The translations under genes were made by a program, and so were the position numbers. 64,000 bases of DNA from Ephydatia muelleri (lineage: Eukaryota; Porifera; Demospongiae; Spongillida; Spongillidae). The DNA is taken from positions 2,727,727 through 2,791,726 of the forward strand of contig JABACO010000018.1 of the NCBI GenBank assembly GCA_013339895.1, read 5' to 3'. The first letter of the stretch is position 1, and each line of letters opens with the position of its first letter. Shown in pieces: positions 47,775 through 60,180 of the stretch. Below the pieces are notes generated by a model. It saw nothing but the letters and a program-made list of their open reading frames with translations, was not told where the DNA came from and did not search any database.

Positions 47775-48640
47775 ATGGCCTTAGCCACTGATCTCACTAA
47801 GGATAAATTGATATGGCCATAGATTTCTGCAATCATTTTTGGATTTGAGGCTGGCCTGGCTGAATGCAAGCAGAGAGGCTAGGCAGGAGAACACACTCTG
47901 AGCCTCTTCCTCCAATTGCCATATGTCTCGACGGCAAGTAGAATGCATGACCATCCCAACTCCTGGCACTTAGCATCGTTGGCAGCATGCTTCCTTGATT
48001 CAGCTACAAATGCTGCTGCCCCAAGTGCCACACTAGCTTCACTGAGGGTGACAGGAGTGAGTGACGATGTAATAGTGCCGTAGGTTTTCCTCTGTCCAAA
48101 CCCTGAACAAGGACATCTGCAGGGCGGGAGTTGACATTATCTCTGCCTAAGCCATATCCCACTTCGGCCTTTACTGGAAGATGGGCATGACAACAGAAAT
48201 CAGCAAAGATGTCTCTCAGATGCATATGGTTGTGCCGAGCAATGACATCTCCACCATGTCTGCAGGAGGCAGCATGATGACTAAGCGGATCAAAGGCAAT
48301 GCCAGGGCAAAAGGGGCACAGAGAACCACCTGAGGTATCTACATCCATTATATGCTCAAATGAATACATCACATGTATTATTATTATTATGTACCCATGA
48401 TTATTAATAATTACTCATTACTCATTTCACAAATGAATCATAAATGAAACACACTACTAACCTCACACACATTGACTTCAGAAGGAAAGTAGGATCTGCT
48501 AAGGATGGCTCTGGCATTAGACCTGACCAAATTTAGATTTAGATGACCAAATAGGCTGCTCAGCATTTGTGATTTGCAGGTGTTGGTTTTAAAAGCCAGA
48601 TGTGAAGCCAAATGTGACAAAGCCTATTATCACATCGTGT
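47775..48640 (-). pseudogene. LINE ORF2 C-terminal fragment, minus strand (copy A)
   Basis: Minus strand: C-P-F-C-P-G-I-A-F-D-P-L-S-H-H-A-A-S-C-R-H-G-G-D (CCHC-like knuckle), then R-H-N-H, R-P-A-D-V-L-V-Q-G-L-D-R-G-K-P, then L-A-V-E-T-Y-G-N-type sequence near 47900 in another frame. Several frameshifts. It converges with the plus-strand fragment at 47.1 kb, so two insertions of related LINEs meet tail to tail. Confidence 0.65.
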
Positions 48641-49024
48641 AAAAGTGGGTTTGGCTTCCAAGTACTAATGTAGACTGGAAACAACAAACAGGGAATAGAC
48701 TAAATAGGGGGGAAATCTGCAACCTTTACAATGAGGTCAACAGGTGAATGTAAGCAGTTGAAGGCATGGCCCATGGATGACGATGGGGAGAGAGAAGGAA
48801 AGATAGCAGCGCATCCAGCACAGCGAAACCGCTATCCGGAGACGGGTTGCAACGGTGCCCCGTCACTTTCGATCAAGACGGACTTCCACGTAAATTTCAC
48901 GGAAACGTTTAGTGACGGTATCCGTGTATTTATGAACGTGAATCGACGAACGCTACCGCACGGTACCGCGTCCTCCACTATTATTGACGCATGGTCACGT
49001 GATACAAGTAACTCCTTCCGAATT

Positions 49025-49430
49025 CAAAAAATGAGCGGCAAGTGACGTTACTGTCACCACTGCGGGGAATACGTGTGTGGATCTACATTTTTTGAACACC
49101 AAATGCTAGTAGAGTCGTCATCCAAAGCTGATAGTTCTCTTCAAGCTAAACAACAGCTTCCTGCGGAAGGTATGTATCGTATATCATACACGTGCACCGA
49201 TTATGTATGCATATGCGCAGCTGCATACTCGATTCGCGAGATATAGCTAGTGCTGAGCGGTAGCTAATTGTATCCTTTTTTATTATACAGACGTACTGGG
49301 TACCGGTACTATGGCAGACAGGAGAGCATATAGAATACCTCTCCGGCTCTGAGTCAGATTTGTCATCAAGTAAAGAATCTTTTCAGCAAGGACTCCATAA
49401 CTATAAATGGCACCAGTTGCCTGTGTGTGT
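49025..49430 (+). pseudogene. N-terminal exons of a CACTA transposase
   Basis: An exon at about 49040-49170 encodes Y-C-H-H-C-G-E-Y-V-C-G-S-T-F-F-E-H and ends at a GTATGT donor. A second begins after TTATACAG near 49289 (E-Y-L-S-G-S-E-S-D-L). The zinc-finger-like start resembles N-termini of animal Tnp2 transposases. The catalytic exons are missing and the frame runs into the minisatellite. Confidence 0.5.
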
Positions 49431-51275
49431 ATGTGATGTGTGCCTCTGTGTGAGATGTGTGCCACTGTGTATGTGTGCCTGTGTGTTGATGTGTGCCTGT
49501 GTCAATGTGTGCCTCTGTGTAATATGTAGCCTTAGTGATGAGTGCCTCTGTGTGATATGCGCCTCTGTTTATGATACATGTGTCCCTGTGTGTAATGTGT
49601 GCCAATATGTGTAGCCTACGTGTGATGTACACATGCCTCTGTGTGATGTGTTCCTGTGTGTGATTTGTGATGTACACGTGCCTCTGTGTGATGTGTCCCT
49701 CTGCTCTGTGCGTGATGTATGCCTCTGAGTAATGTGCACTTGCCTCTGTGTGATGTATTGCTGTGTGATGAGTGCCCGTGTGTGATGTTTGCCTCTCTGT
49801 AATGTGTAGTCTTAGTGATGAGTGCCTGTGTGATGTGTTCCTCTGTTTATGATGTGTCCTTGTGTGTGATGTGTGCCAATGTGTAACTTGTGTGTGATGT
49901 GTGCCTGTGTGTGATGTGTGGCTGTGTGTGATGTGTGCCTCTGTGTGTGATGTGTGCCTCTGTGTGTGATATGTGCCTGTGTGTGTGATGTGTGCCTGTG
50001 TGTGATGTGTGCCTATGTGATGTGTGCTTGTGCCTGTGTGAGATGTGTGATGTGTGCCTGTGTGATGTGTGCCTATGTGCAATGTGTGCCTGTGTGTGAT
50101 GTGGCTGTGTGTGATGTATGCCTGCGTGTGATGTGTGCCTGTGTGTGATATACACATGCCTCTGTGTGATGTGTGCCTCTGTGTGATGTGTGCCTATGTG
50201 TGATGTGTGCCTGTGTGTAATGTGTGCCAATATGTGTAACCTGTGTGTGATGTGTGCCTGTGTGTGATATGTGCCTATGTGTCATTTGTGCCTGTAGCCT
50301 TAGTGATGTGTGTCTATGTGTGATGTATGGCTGTGTGCTATGTGTGTCTGTGTGCATACCTCTGTGTGATGTGAGCCTGTCTGTAATGTGTGCCAATATG
50401 TGTAACTTGTGTGTGATATGTGCCTGTGTGAGTGTGCATGTGTGTGATGTGTGCATGTGTGTGATGTGTGCCTCTGTGATATGTAGCCTTCGTGATGAGT
50501 GTCTGTGTCTGTGTGTGACATGAGCCTGTGTGATGTGTGCCTGTGTGATGTGTGCCTGTGTGATGTGTGCCTCTGTGTGTGCCTGTGTGATGTGTGATTT
50601 GTGCCTATGTGTGATGTGTGCCTGTGTGATTTGTGCCTGTGTGTCATTTGTGCCTGTGCGTGTGTATGCCTGTGTGTGATGTGTGCCTGTTTGTGTGATG
50701 TGTGCCTGTGTGTGATGTGTGTCTGTGTGATGTGTACCTGTGTGATGGTGCTTCTGTGTTATGTGTGCCTGTGTGATGTGTGCCTCTGTGTGTGATGTGT
50801 GCCTGTGTGTCATTTGTGCCTATGAGTGATGTATGCCTGTGTGTGATGTGTGCCTGTTTGTGTGATGTGTGCCTGTGTGTGATGTGTGCCTGTGTGTGAT
50901 ATGTGTCTGTTGATGTGTGCCTGTGTGATGTGTGCCTGTATGATGTGTGCCTTTGTGATGTGGGCCTGTTGGTGTGATGTGTGCCTGTGTGTGATGTGTG
51001 CCTGTGTGTGTTTGTAGCCTTAGTGATGAGTGCCTCTGTGATGTGTGCCACTGTGTGATGTGTGCCTGTGTGATGTGTACCTGTGTGATGGTGCCTCTGT
51101 GTTATGTATCCTGTGTGATGTGTGCCTCTGTGTGATGTGTGCCTCTGTGTGATGTGTGCCTATGTGTGATATGTGCCTGTGTGATGTGTGCCTATGTGTG
51201 ATGTATGCCTTGTGTGATGTGTGCCTGTGTGTGATGTGTGCCTGTTTGTGTGACGTGTGTGTGGCTGTGTGCAAC
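49421..51275. repeat. 1.85-kb minisatellite, TGTGTGATGTGTGCCTG unit
   Basis: More than a hundred imperfect units built from GTGTGATGTGTGCCTG/CTCTG variants, mostly 14-22 bp. All six frames stay open in places because the period often is a multiple of three, producing His/Thr-rich or Cys/Val-rich pseudo-ORFs. Located wholly inside the CACTA insertion. Confidence 0.95.
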
Positions 51276-51589
51276 ATTATAGAAGTACTTCGTTCATTCT
51301 TTACATGTGTAGGGATAAAGGATTATGTCTTCCATCCTCACTCAAACTAAAACTGATTCCATGTACATGTTGTATGTTCTGCATTCTTGTATTGGACCTT
51401 AATGAATCAATTTCAAGGCTGATAAAAGATTTAAATCGCACATACATGTACTGGACTGTTACCTCATTGCCATGGCAACACATCGCATACCAATAACAAG
51501 CGGTATAAGCTCGCTAATTGCAATTGATTGACAGTTGCTGGTTAATTCAACTATAACTTTCCCTTGACCAATTCACGTGACTATTAATA

Positions 51590-51826
51590 TTAGGTTTTTG
51601 GCGGGGAAACAGTGGTGTAGCCGATGGATGTTACCTATTTTATCGCAACCTATTTTGGCGCCAAAGTACAACGTGCATCAGCGCAGCAAAGAGCACGATA
51701 TGGTAAGCGTTTCGCTATCGGCCTTTGTCCTCCTCTATAGCAACTTTCAGGTTCAAAGATTGGCGTGGAAGTTATGGATCCGAATAAACTTGTTGATTCG
51801 CCACATACTGACATGAGTGCTGCGTA
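51590..51826 (+). other. possible exons in the right part of the CACTA insertion
   Basis: 51600-51701 ends at a GTAAGC donor. A segment from TTTCAG near 51750 reads to GTAAGT at about 51824. The frames are short (K-I-G-V-E-V-M-D-P-N-K-L-V-D-S) and unrecognised. They may be exons of a second CACTA gene. Confidence 0.3.
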
Positions 51827-52629
51827 AGTGCCATTTTTGGGGTGTCGAAGATATCACAACCACTTTTCTTCCATCTACAGGAATAGGTTGTAACGCGAAC
51901 ACATATTAGTAGGTGTAACGTATTATTGGTACGTTATTTAATTGTATTTCCTCTACCCAGCCACCTTTATTTTTTTTGGCTTTGGAACGCAATGAGGTAT
52001 GTTTTTTTCTCATCTGTGACTTTTTACACAAGATGAACGTTTGATGACGTGAGTGGCTCCACGTTTGTGCCAGTGTCATCGCGCGCAGATTGTCAATACC
52101 GGCGCAAATGTGTAAGCAAGTACTTCTGTGGTTCATGCATTCATGATTGATGCTACACATAATTATCTTTCAACAGAACGGAATTCGGCTTTTTGCCTAA
52201 TGTGGAGACCAATTAAGCAAAACTGACACTTGCTCTTCTTTTTTATATGCATTTGTATTTGTGTATGGTTTTTTGAAGAACTAACCCTGAGAAAAGTGAA
52301 TGGGATGGTGCACGTATACGTTAAAGCTGCATGGATAGAAAGTAGAAGCGGTACCGCTGTAGTACCGGTAGCCAGAAATCCAACTTTACGTACCGACGGT
52401 ATACGATGCGGTAAAAAGCGAACCGCCTTTAACCGTGGATTTCCCGGACTGACGGATTATAACGTTTAAAGACGTGACAGAGCGACGGAGGGGAAGGACG
52501 TTGCCGTCCACTCTCCGTCCACAGACGGACCGTTGGTATTGATATCAACGGTATCCGCCTACATCTGAGTGACGGGTAAGGTCACGTGATGAGACGTTAC
52601 CGTCTCAATGTAATGGTTTCGCTGTGCAG

Positions 52630-54149
52630 GCCATGGTTGAGCGTATGAATAACTGGCCCCACTTTGCAGACAGCAAGGCAGCGATGTGCTTCACTGCCCG
52701 GGCTTGTATGCAACTGTGGCCTCTCTAAGTCTCCATTGGCAGATATAATAAGTGGAGTAATAGAGGCATGCCAACGCTCATTGCTCATTTCTTTGAGGTC
52801 TCATGGAAATTGTAGCAGGCAAAATGCTGGGATTGTCTATTTGAGGAGGGGTGGAAGGGTTTATGTTAAAGAGGTTTACGTTAAAGAATGCCCTCTCAAA
52901 TCAACTCCCACAGAATCCATCTGCTGCTACATCAAGACATGCATCTTGGAAGTTGGCTGAGGTAGTAGTGAGATCTCACCTGTGATGGGCTGTAGATGAG
53001 GTTCCAATGAAACATTGTGGCAGATTTCAGACAGAAGATAGGCTGTGTAATCTCTGATCTCGATGTGTCTAGTGGAAAGTAAGCACCTTTTGGACAGAGG
53101 AATAATTGAATTCCTTACCAGTTATAGGAAGGTTCTATTTTGCGCCAAAAAATAAAAAAGGTTTGTGAGCCAACAACAACAGCTAGCAATACCTGAATCT
53201 ATTATTAACCAGACCCCCTCCCATGCCCAAATGGTCCATTACCTGCACCCAGCCCCACCCAGGCTAAATAAAACACCACGCCTGTGTATACATGTATGCA
53301 TATGGAAGTGTATTCTAATATCATTATAATTTATCGCATTGCCAAATGATTATGACATGCGTGTACATGTATATGAATGTAAGATGATTGCAGGCTAATA
53401 ATAGATATACTTAAACATGTACCTGTAATGTTAGTTGAATACCAATCATCTCAGACTTGACACTTGTATTTTGAATGTATGTTACTTCTATCTCAATATC
53501 TTCACTGAACATTAGCTGAAATTTAGTGGCTGTTGCAATCAGCTGCCAGTTGGAATTAGTTTCAAAAGGATGCTCACACCTGCCTCACCTGTCTAAGTGT
53601 GGCCATGCCACGATGCTGACACAACTGCTGTACACTCTCGAGCTCTTTCAATTAGGACACATCTGTATCTGATGTTCCACCTTGTCAGACTGTCTTTTGC
53701 AGTCAAGTTTCTGCTGCTTGTACTCAACAACTTCTACAACTTCATTCGTTGCTTTTGGAGCTCAACATGTACCTTCATTGCTTAATTGCTGCTCCAACAT
53801 ATGGTCTCTTTGTCCATCTTGTTGCTGCTGGTCCTCTTGTATGGCCAATTCTATTTGCTCCTTACAGGCTGGCTGTTGCTTATGTGTACTGATGGTTCAC
53901 ATGTATGGCCTCCATTTTCCTCCTCAGCAATGAATTACTGCATGGATACATGCGCAGGAAAAGTTAGCAATTTGACCCAGTAACTCAGATCTTTTCTGCC
54001 CCAGAAGGGCAATAATAAATTAAACTGATTATAAGAAAAGTAACTACAATAAACATGTAACATATGGCATGTACATACATGAAAATGGTCCAATTTGCAA
54101 AAGATAACAGCATGTAGATAAACACACAAATACACATTTATACCTAGGC
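52630..54149. other. conserved duplicated DNA, no gene identified
   Basis: Matches 60392-61915 of copy B closely. The minus strand around 53500-53940 reads V-E-H-Q-I-Q-M-C-P-N and S-I-V-A-W-P-H with one stop. Protein-like but unassigned. Plus-strand frames there look like shadows. Confidence 0.4.
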
Positions 54150-54162
54150 ATACACACACACA

Positions 54163-54196
<34 letters not shown>
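54150..54196. repeat. CA microsatellite (copy A)
   Basis: Short CA run. The copy B counterpart at 61921-62038 is more than twice as long. Confidence 0.9.
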
Positions 54197-54197
<1 letters not shown>

Positions 54198-54224
54198 CTC
54201 AACATGTACATGTAAGGTCCGGTA

Positions 54225-54550
54225 GTCCAGCTACATCATCAAATCCTGTTCCACTTCTCCATTTGGTTCTGGATCCTCAAAGACATACAATCGTGGCCCT
54301 CAGAATGGCAAAGGACAGCCTGGCACGTATCCATCCTGCAACTTCAGCATATGTTTATTTTCCACATTTGAGCTATTTTGTCAGCAAGAAATTGTATGAA
54401 ACATTCTGCTTCTCGGCCCAAAACTCCATCAACGGATACAACTAGTGGTGTAAATGAAGCACGCCGTGCTTCTGCTGCATCATTGTATTTCCTCTTCTTT
54501 TCTTCTTCAACTGACGATAGGATAGAGGCAACATCCTGGTGCAAATACGA
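54225..54550 (-). pseudogene. LINE-like ORF C-terminal fragment (copy A)
   Basis: The minus strand reads K-K-R-K-Y-N-D-A-A-E-A-R-R-A-S-F-T-P-L-V-V-S-V-D-G, G-R-E-A-E-C-F, then a frameshift and G-W-I-R-A-R-L-S-F-A-I-L-R-A. This motif series closes many invertebrate LINE ORFs. In copy B (62050-62400) one open frame covers A-E-V-A-G-W-I-R-A-R-L-S-F-A to the CA run. Confidence 0.6.
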
Positions 54551-55489
54551 CGGAGCGTCAGTGTATCAAACAACGCAACCTGCCATACCCCTCCAATACT
54601 AAGATCCCAGTAACTTAGATGGTTTATTCATCAATATGCACTACAAAATCAAATCAATTCAAACCAAATTACCTGCATAATTTCATTTCCACTTTCAATT
54701 GGTTTTTATATATAAGTCAATTCTTGTGCACGGAGGAATTGTTTTGCATTATCAACAATTTTGTTCAAAACAGACTTGCAAATATGTTTTGAACAAATAT
54801 ATACTACTGCTCAAACATGTAGTTTAATTATCTTAGCAACTACATTATTTGTCTTTTCTGACCCATGCCACCCCAAAATTTGTTGGTACATGTATAATGC
54901 CGGGTGTCCGCAAATGAAGGCAAAGGTTTAAATGAATACGTATTTCTTTATAGGACTACCAATCTTAATGAATTTATACAATCCACTTAGTCAAAAGTTT
55001 GAAATCAAACTTAAAACCACACAAAGACCACTCTTAATTAACTTTTTTAAAAAGAACATTGACTTTACATAAGTCTTGACATGTACTGCACCTAAAGTTG
55101 TGATTTCCTTCTTCAATGGCCACCACATGCAAGAATATTTGTGCTTAGTGGGAAGTAGAGGTTCATTGAACCAGATTGTTATATTATGTATGGTTGTGTA
55201 TTAATTTTATACCTGTAAATTTGCATCTTTAGCCAAGTAACAAAAGTGTTATAAATGTGTGTAATGTATGAACTTTTAATGATTAATCTCTTGCAATCCT
55301 TATTTAAGGATGGCCATCCTTTAATAAGGATGATGACCCCTTTCTAAAAGAATGAAGCACACTTGGTGCTTACTGGTTAATAAGATTCAAGATGATGCAG
55401 ATCAGCGATACTGCCGCGGTTCAGACAGGTTTGGCTTGCTCAAAAACCAATACTACAGTTTCAATATGGCGAATTTATAATTTACCTCA

Positions 55490-55916
55490 TATATAAGACC
55501 CATGGCAAGACATTCGACCTATCATTGAGGATTTCAACCTCACCCGTCAAAAGAGTATAAGTCCAGGTTGCCTCCTGCCAGTGGATGAATGTATAAGTGC
55601 ATGGAAGGGTTCTGATGGAGAAAGAGAATGCCACATAAGACCAAAATTAGTTGCACATAAACCAGAGGGTGTTGGGGTTGAAACGAAAGCTTTGGCATGT
55701 GGGGAAACTGGTATTATTTTGAAATTGGTTATAATGGAAGGAAAGGAAGCAAACCGAAGGAAGGATTTCTCACAGGAATATGGTGAGGGAACGGCTGTGA
55801 CACTTCGAATTGACAAAAGAGTACTATGGCATTGGAAGAGTAGTGTATGCAGGCTCTGCCAAGTGAATGGACAAAATCTTGAAAACACACAGTGTGTTAA
55901 TGGCAAAACCGATTAG
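55490..55916 (+). pseudogene. piggyBac-like transposase fragment
   Basis: Reads I-I-E-D-F-N-L-T-R, P-V-D-E-C-I-S-A-W-K-G, K-P-E-G-V-G-V-E-T-K and E-T-G-I-I-L-K-L-V-I-M-E-G-K-E, the start of a DDE_Tnp_1_7 (piggyBac-type) catalytic domain with its first Asp. It stops at 55914-55916 after L-W-H-W-K-S, about 120 codons into the domain. It lies just outside the duplicated block, so it is single-copy here. Confidence 0.6.
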
Positions 55917-57039
55917 AGCTAGAACACTGCCATAGAATGTATTAAGTAGCACACACACATCAAGCTTCATAAAACATCCCCAAAAAGTTATACTTGTCAT
56001 ACTTTTTTCTGTGACAATTAAATTGTACACATAATGTATTTTCATCCTTTTTTTGCATCGTGTAACCAAGGGTGTGATTTAGAAAATAGATTGACAATTG
56101 GTAAATTTATGATAGACACATTAAACAACAGTACAAAAATGGATGACAAAACCTATTTATAATGAATTTTCAAATATTGGTCCTACGCGTAGGACTTGGC
56201 TCTGGAGATTAAAGGTTAAGATTTATTTACATTAAATTTGATTTTAGTTAATTATAATTTGATAAATCCTTCCCAGCTGATAGAGCCCGTCTGTTTTTCT
56301 ATTTCATCTCCACATGCTTCGAGCTGGCTTTCTGTAATCTGCTCTATAGGTCTAGGTGTGCCCTACACCTTGAACATGTCCAGTGGTGGCTAGATCTGAC
56401 ACCTCATTGTTCACAGTGTGCACTTCGTTTGTTACAGTAGCTTTTTAGATCCTTTAGAACATTATGCTGTAATGTACAAATGTGAGGATGATACTATTTC
56501 CACCACAACAGACTCAAAGATATCTTGGCAGTATCGTGTCATCATGTCAGCTGTCAGTCCAGGTGGAAGTAGGCTCTGCACGGGATTAGCACAGTCAATG
56601 CCAGCAGACATTCTATTTATGGATTGAAATTGGAGAAAGCCAGCCGTTTTGACATCTCTGTTGCTTCACTGCTTAATACAAATATATTGTTGCCACAAGA
56701 GCAACAGCATGTGCAGCTGAGCTGAGGAAGTACTAATAGTGCTGAGTTGAGTGGGTTTGCATTCCTGGAATTGTATGGACAGCAGTGTTTCTCTAGTTTG
56801 GCATCAAGGTTTGCCATCCATTGTTCATCATGATCACAAGCCACCTTTGAATTTGATTTAAGGCTGAATATTTGTTTAGTGAGGGCCAATACTGTTGTCC
56901 AGGTCCTAGAATATCAGTGTGCATGCCTGTAATGTGGTAAATATTTGTTTATGTCAAATTTCTTCCAAAGCTACTGGAGTGATGGAAAGTTGATAAAGGT
57001 ATTTTGGGACACCCTACAATGATATCATAAGCATACAGC
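55917..57039. other. no feature recognised
   Basis: AT-rich sequence between the two duplication copies. Not shared between them. Confidence 0.4.
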
Positions 57040-57750
57040 ACCATACCCACACCCACATACTGGCAGAAGCAGGTCAACCCCCCATGGACAGACAAATTAA
57101 AGCCTATAGCCTAATTCTACACTAGTATGGGTACCCATTATCAGTTGGGTAAGTCTACAACTGGCATCATTCTTCTGAAACAATATCACATGCTCATGTT
57201 TACAAGAAATGGTATATGACACATACACTTCACCCCATGTTGCGTTCTGTAGTTTTGATTGGTGGAGTGTCGGGTACTGCAAAGTGTCAGCCACAGTTAC
57301 GTTTCTCGTTCCCTGTGTTGGCACTCTTCTCCTGTGCTAGTTTATTATATAGCAGTACATGTCCAAGGGTGTGGCAAAGGAACGTGGGCGTCTTTTAGTA
57401 TGTTCCAATCACGTACTAGCAGTCATCGCAAGGGCCTGTATGAGAGATGAAGAGGAAGTCGCGTGGTGGGGGAAAATGCAGATCATATAATCGCGGGAGA
57501 CGGAAGCGTGGATGCTGCTCATAGTAAGAGCTTTGTGTACATCGGACATACTTACCTCTATTCACGTTCGGAGGAACTACTCCAGGTGTAGCGTCCCGCG
57601 ATGTCTATTTTCTCTATTTATGACTCAGTTATTTCGAAATTTCTCTCGTTTAACCCTGAATAAAAATAAAAAAATAAAAAAATACAATAAAATAAAAATA
57701 TATACGCAATGTAATCTTTTTTTCGTTTTGGCACGAATTACATGCCATAG
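57040..57750 (-). repeat. 0.7-kb repeat unit, copy 2 of 3 (inverted)
   Basis: Reverse complement of 46260-46990, starting in AGGTCAACCCCCCATGG and ending at GGCACGAATTACATGCC. Forms a head-to-head pair with copy 3. Confidence 0.8.
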
Positions 57751-57789
57751 GCATGAACTAGTTCTCCGAACGTGAATAGAGGTAAGTAT

Positions 57790-58515
57790 GTCCGATGTAC
57801 ACAATTATGGCATGTAATTCGTGCCAAAACGGGAAAAAATTACATTGCGTATATATTTTTATTTTATTTTTTTATTTTTTTTATTCAGGGTTAAACGAGA
57901 GAAATTTCGAAATAACCGAGTCATAAATAGAGAAAATAGACATCGCAGGACGCTACACCTGGACTAGGTCCTCCGAACGTGAATAGAGGTAATATGTCCG
58001 ATGTACACAAAGCTCTTACTATGAGCAGCATCCGCGCTTCCGTCTCCCGCGATTATATGATCTGCATTTTCCCCCACCACGCGACTTCCTCTTCATCTCT
58101 CATACAGGCCTCCGCTTTAATTTGCGATGACTGCTAGTACGTGATTGGAACATACTAAAAGACGCCCACGTTCCTTTGCCACACCCTTGGACATGTACTG
58201 CTATATAATAAACTAGCACAGGAGAAGCAGTGCCAACACAGGGAACGAGAAACGTAACTGTGGCTGGAGAGTTAACACTTTGCAGTACTAACCCAGTCCA
58301 CCAATCAAAACTACAGAACGCAACATTGCATTCCTGGGGTGAAGTGTATGTGTCATATTCAATTTCTTGTTGCAAACATGAGCATGTGATATTGCTTCAG
58401 AAGAATGATGCCAGGTGTAGACTTAGTCTGGGTACCCGACTGATGATGGGTACCCATACTAGTGTAGAAATAAGCTAGAGGCTTTAATTTGTCTGTCCAT
58501 GGGGGGTTGACCTTG
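57790..58515 (+). repeat. 0.7-kb repeat unit, copy 3 of 3
   Basis: Direct copy of 46260-46990. The arms of copies 2 and 3 flank a short centre that itself repeats CTCCGAACGTGAATAGAGG. Confidence 0.8.
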
Positions 58516-58639
58516 CATATCAATCTGCTTCTTCCTGTATGTGAGTATTGTGCTATATGCTGATGATATCATCTGTACATCAGTTTAAATAATATAATTA
58601 TGTTTAAAATCATTGAATCTTCTCTTCTATTCTGTTGTG

Positions 58640-59080
58640 CAGCACACAAATGTGAAAAATTACACAGTTCTTGTCTGGAAGTTACGGTGGAGGCTGGTAG
58701 TCAATTGACACCTGAGCTTAAGGTAATCTCACCCAGCAGATGTTCTGGTGGCTGATTGGGAGAGAGGAAGGCCAGCTGCTTGTGATATTACTTTTACCTC
58801 ACCACCCACCCAGGCTGCTTTTCTGAATGATGCAGGTACTGCAACAGCTGTTGCCGAGTCTCACAAACATGTTTCCAAAGGCCCTAATTGCCAGGAACTG
58901 GGCAGGGTGTGTGTTCCCCTGGCCGTTGAGACATATGGCAACTAGGGCAGAGAAGCAAACATCACATCCTCCTGTTTGGCCTCTGGACTTGTAGTCTGTG
59001 TTTCTGTGCCTAAAAGTAAGGTCACTTCAGATCTTTATGGCAGACTGAGCCTCATATGCATGGTCTGCGGCAAGCGCCAT
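58640..59080 (+). pseudogene. LINE C-terminal fragment, plus strand (copy B)
   Basis: Counterpart of 47096-47540 with a small insertion before A-D-V-L-V-A-D-W that breaks the frame further. Confidence 0.6.
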
Positions 59081-59319
59081 TTTGGCAAGAAGCCTGCCCC
59101 AACCTATTGATTTAGTGCATTATGTTTGGAACTGTGGATAGTTTTTAAAAAGTAGTGATATTAATGTAATTGTGTATTATTATCATTGATTAACATAATA
59201 ATATTCATAATGACAATTACAAACTGCGTACACCACATATCCATATCATTATTATTAATACTAAGCACTAAAATGTACACAAATTCAAACCAACAGTTCA
59301 ACTGTAACTATGCACTAAT

Positions 59320-60180
59320 TCCCTACCTAAAATGGCTATAGCCACTGATCTCACTAAGTATAAATTGATATGGCCATAGATTTCTGCAATCATTTTTGGA
59401 TTTGAGGCTGGCCTGGCTGATTGCAAGCAGAGAGGCTAGGCAGGAGAACACACTCTGAGCCTCTTCCTCCAATTGCCATATGTCTCGACGGCAAGTAGAA
59501 TGCATGACCATCCCAACTCCTGGCACTTAGCCTCGTTGGCAGCATGCTTCCTTGATTCAGCTACAAATGCTGCTGCCCCAAGTGCCACACTAGCTTCACT
59601 GAGGGTGACAGGAGTGAGTGACGATGTAATAGTGACATAGGCTTTCCTCTGTCCAAACCCTGAACAAGGACATCTGGTGGGCGGGAGTTGACATTATCTC
59701 TGCCTAAGCCATATCCCACTTCAGCCTTTACTGGAAGATGGGCATGACAACAGAAATCAGCAAAGGTGTCTCTCAGATGGTTGTGCTGAGCAATGACATC
59801 TCCACCATGTCTGCAGGAGGCAGCATGATGACTAAGCGGATCAAAGGCAATGCCAGGGCAAAAGGGGCACAGAGAACCACCTGAGGTATCTACATCCATT
59901 GTATATTTTTATAACTTAAATGAAAAATACAATGGGCTGCTCAAATGAATACATCACATGTATTATTATTATATGTAAAAATACCCATGATTATTAATAA
60001 TTACTCATTACTCATTTCACAAATGAATCATAAATGAAACACACTACTAACCTCACACATTGACTTCAGAAGGAAAGTAGGATCTGCTAAGGATGGCTCT
60101 GGCATTAGACCTGACCAAATTTTGACCAAATAGGCTGCTCAGCATTTGTGATTTGCAGGTGTTGGTTTGAAAAGCCAGTC
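59320..60180 (-). pseudogene. LINE C-terminal fragment, minus strand (copy B)
   Basis: Counterpart of 47775-48640 with the same C-P-F-C knuckle. R-P-P-D replaces R-P-A-D and a 6-bp deletion removes M-H after R-H-N. Confidence 0.6.

Larger units (their letters stand above)
48819..52626. mobile_element. CACTA element insertion with 3-bp duplication, 3.8 kb
   Basis: The ends CACAGCGAAACC (48819) and GGTTTCGCTGTG (ending 52626) are perfect 12-bp TIRs. CAG flanks both sides (48816-48818, 52627-52629). Copy B of the duplication reads GCGCATCCAGGCCATGG at the same place (about 60390), which is the empty site with a single CAG. Subterminal DNA is rich in ACGGTA/TACCGT and GTCACGTGA motifs. The interior holds transposase exon remnants and a large minisatellite. 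Confidence 0.92.
46088..55470. repeat. segmental duplication, copy A
   Basis: Collinear with 57780-63335 over its whole length apart from small indels and the 3.8-kb CACTA insertion. It contains LINE 3' fragments in two orientations, a CA run and conserved non-coding stretches. It ends where copy B reads TTTCAATATGGCGAAACC and copy A reads TTTCAATATGGCGAATTT. Confidence 0.9.

Noticed and set aside
49421-51275. CRISPR-like array
   Set aside because: Units are contiguous without unique spacers and of irregular length, in eukaryotic DNA.
49366-51277. Long His/Thr-rich and Cys-rich ORFs on both strands
   Set aside because: They arise from a minisatellite whose units keep frame. No start context, no domain, and opposite strands are equally open.
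53597-53933. Plus-strand hydrophobic ORFs duplicated in copies A and B
   Set aside because: The opposite strand looks more protein-like. The Leu/Phe-rich frames are probably shadows.
56617-56889. 90-codon minus-strand ORF
   Set aside because: No recognised domain and no splice context. Not supported as a gene.
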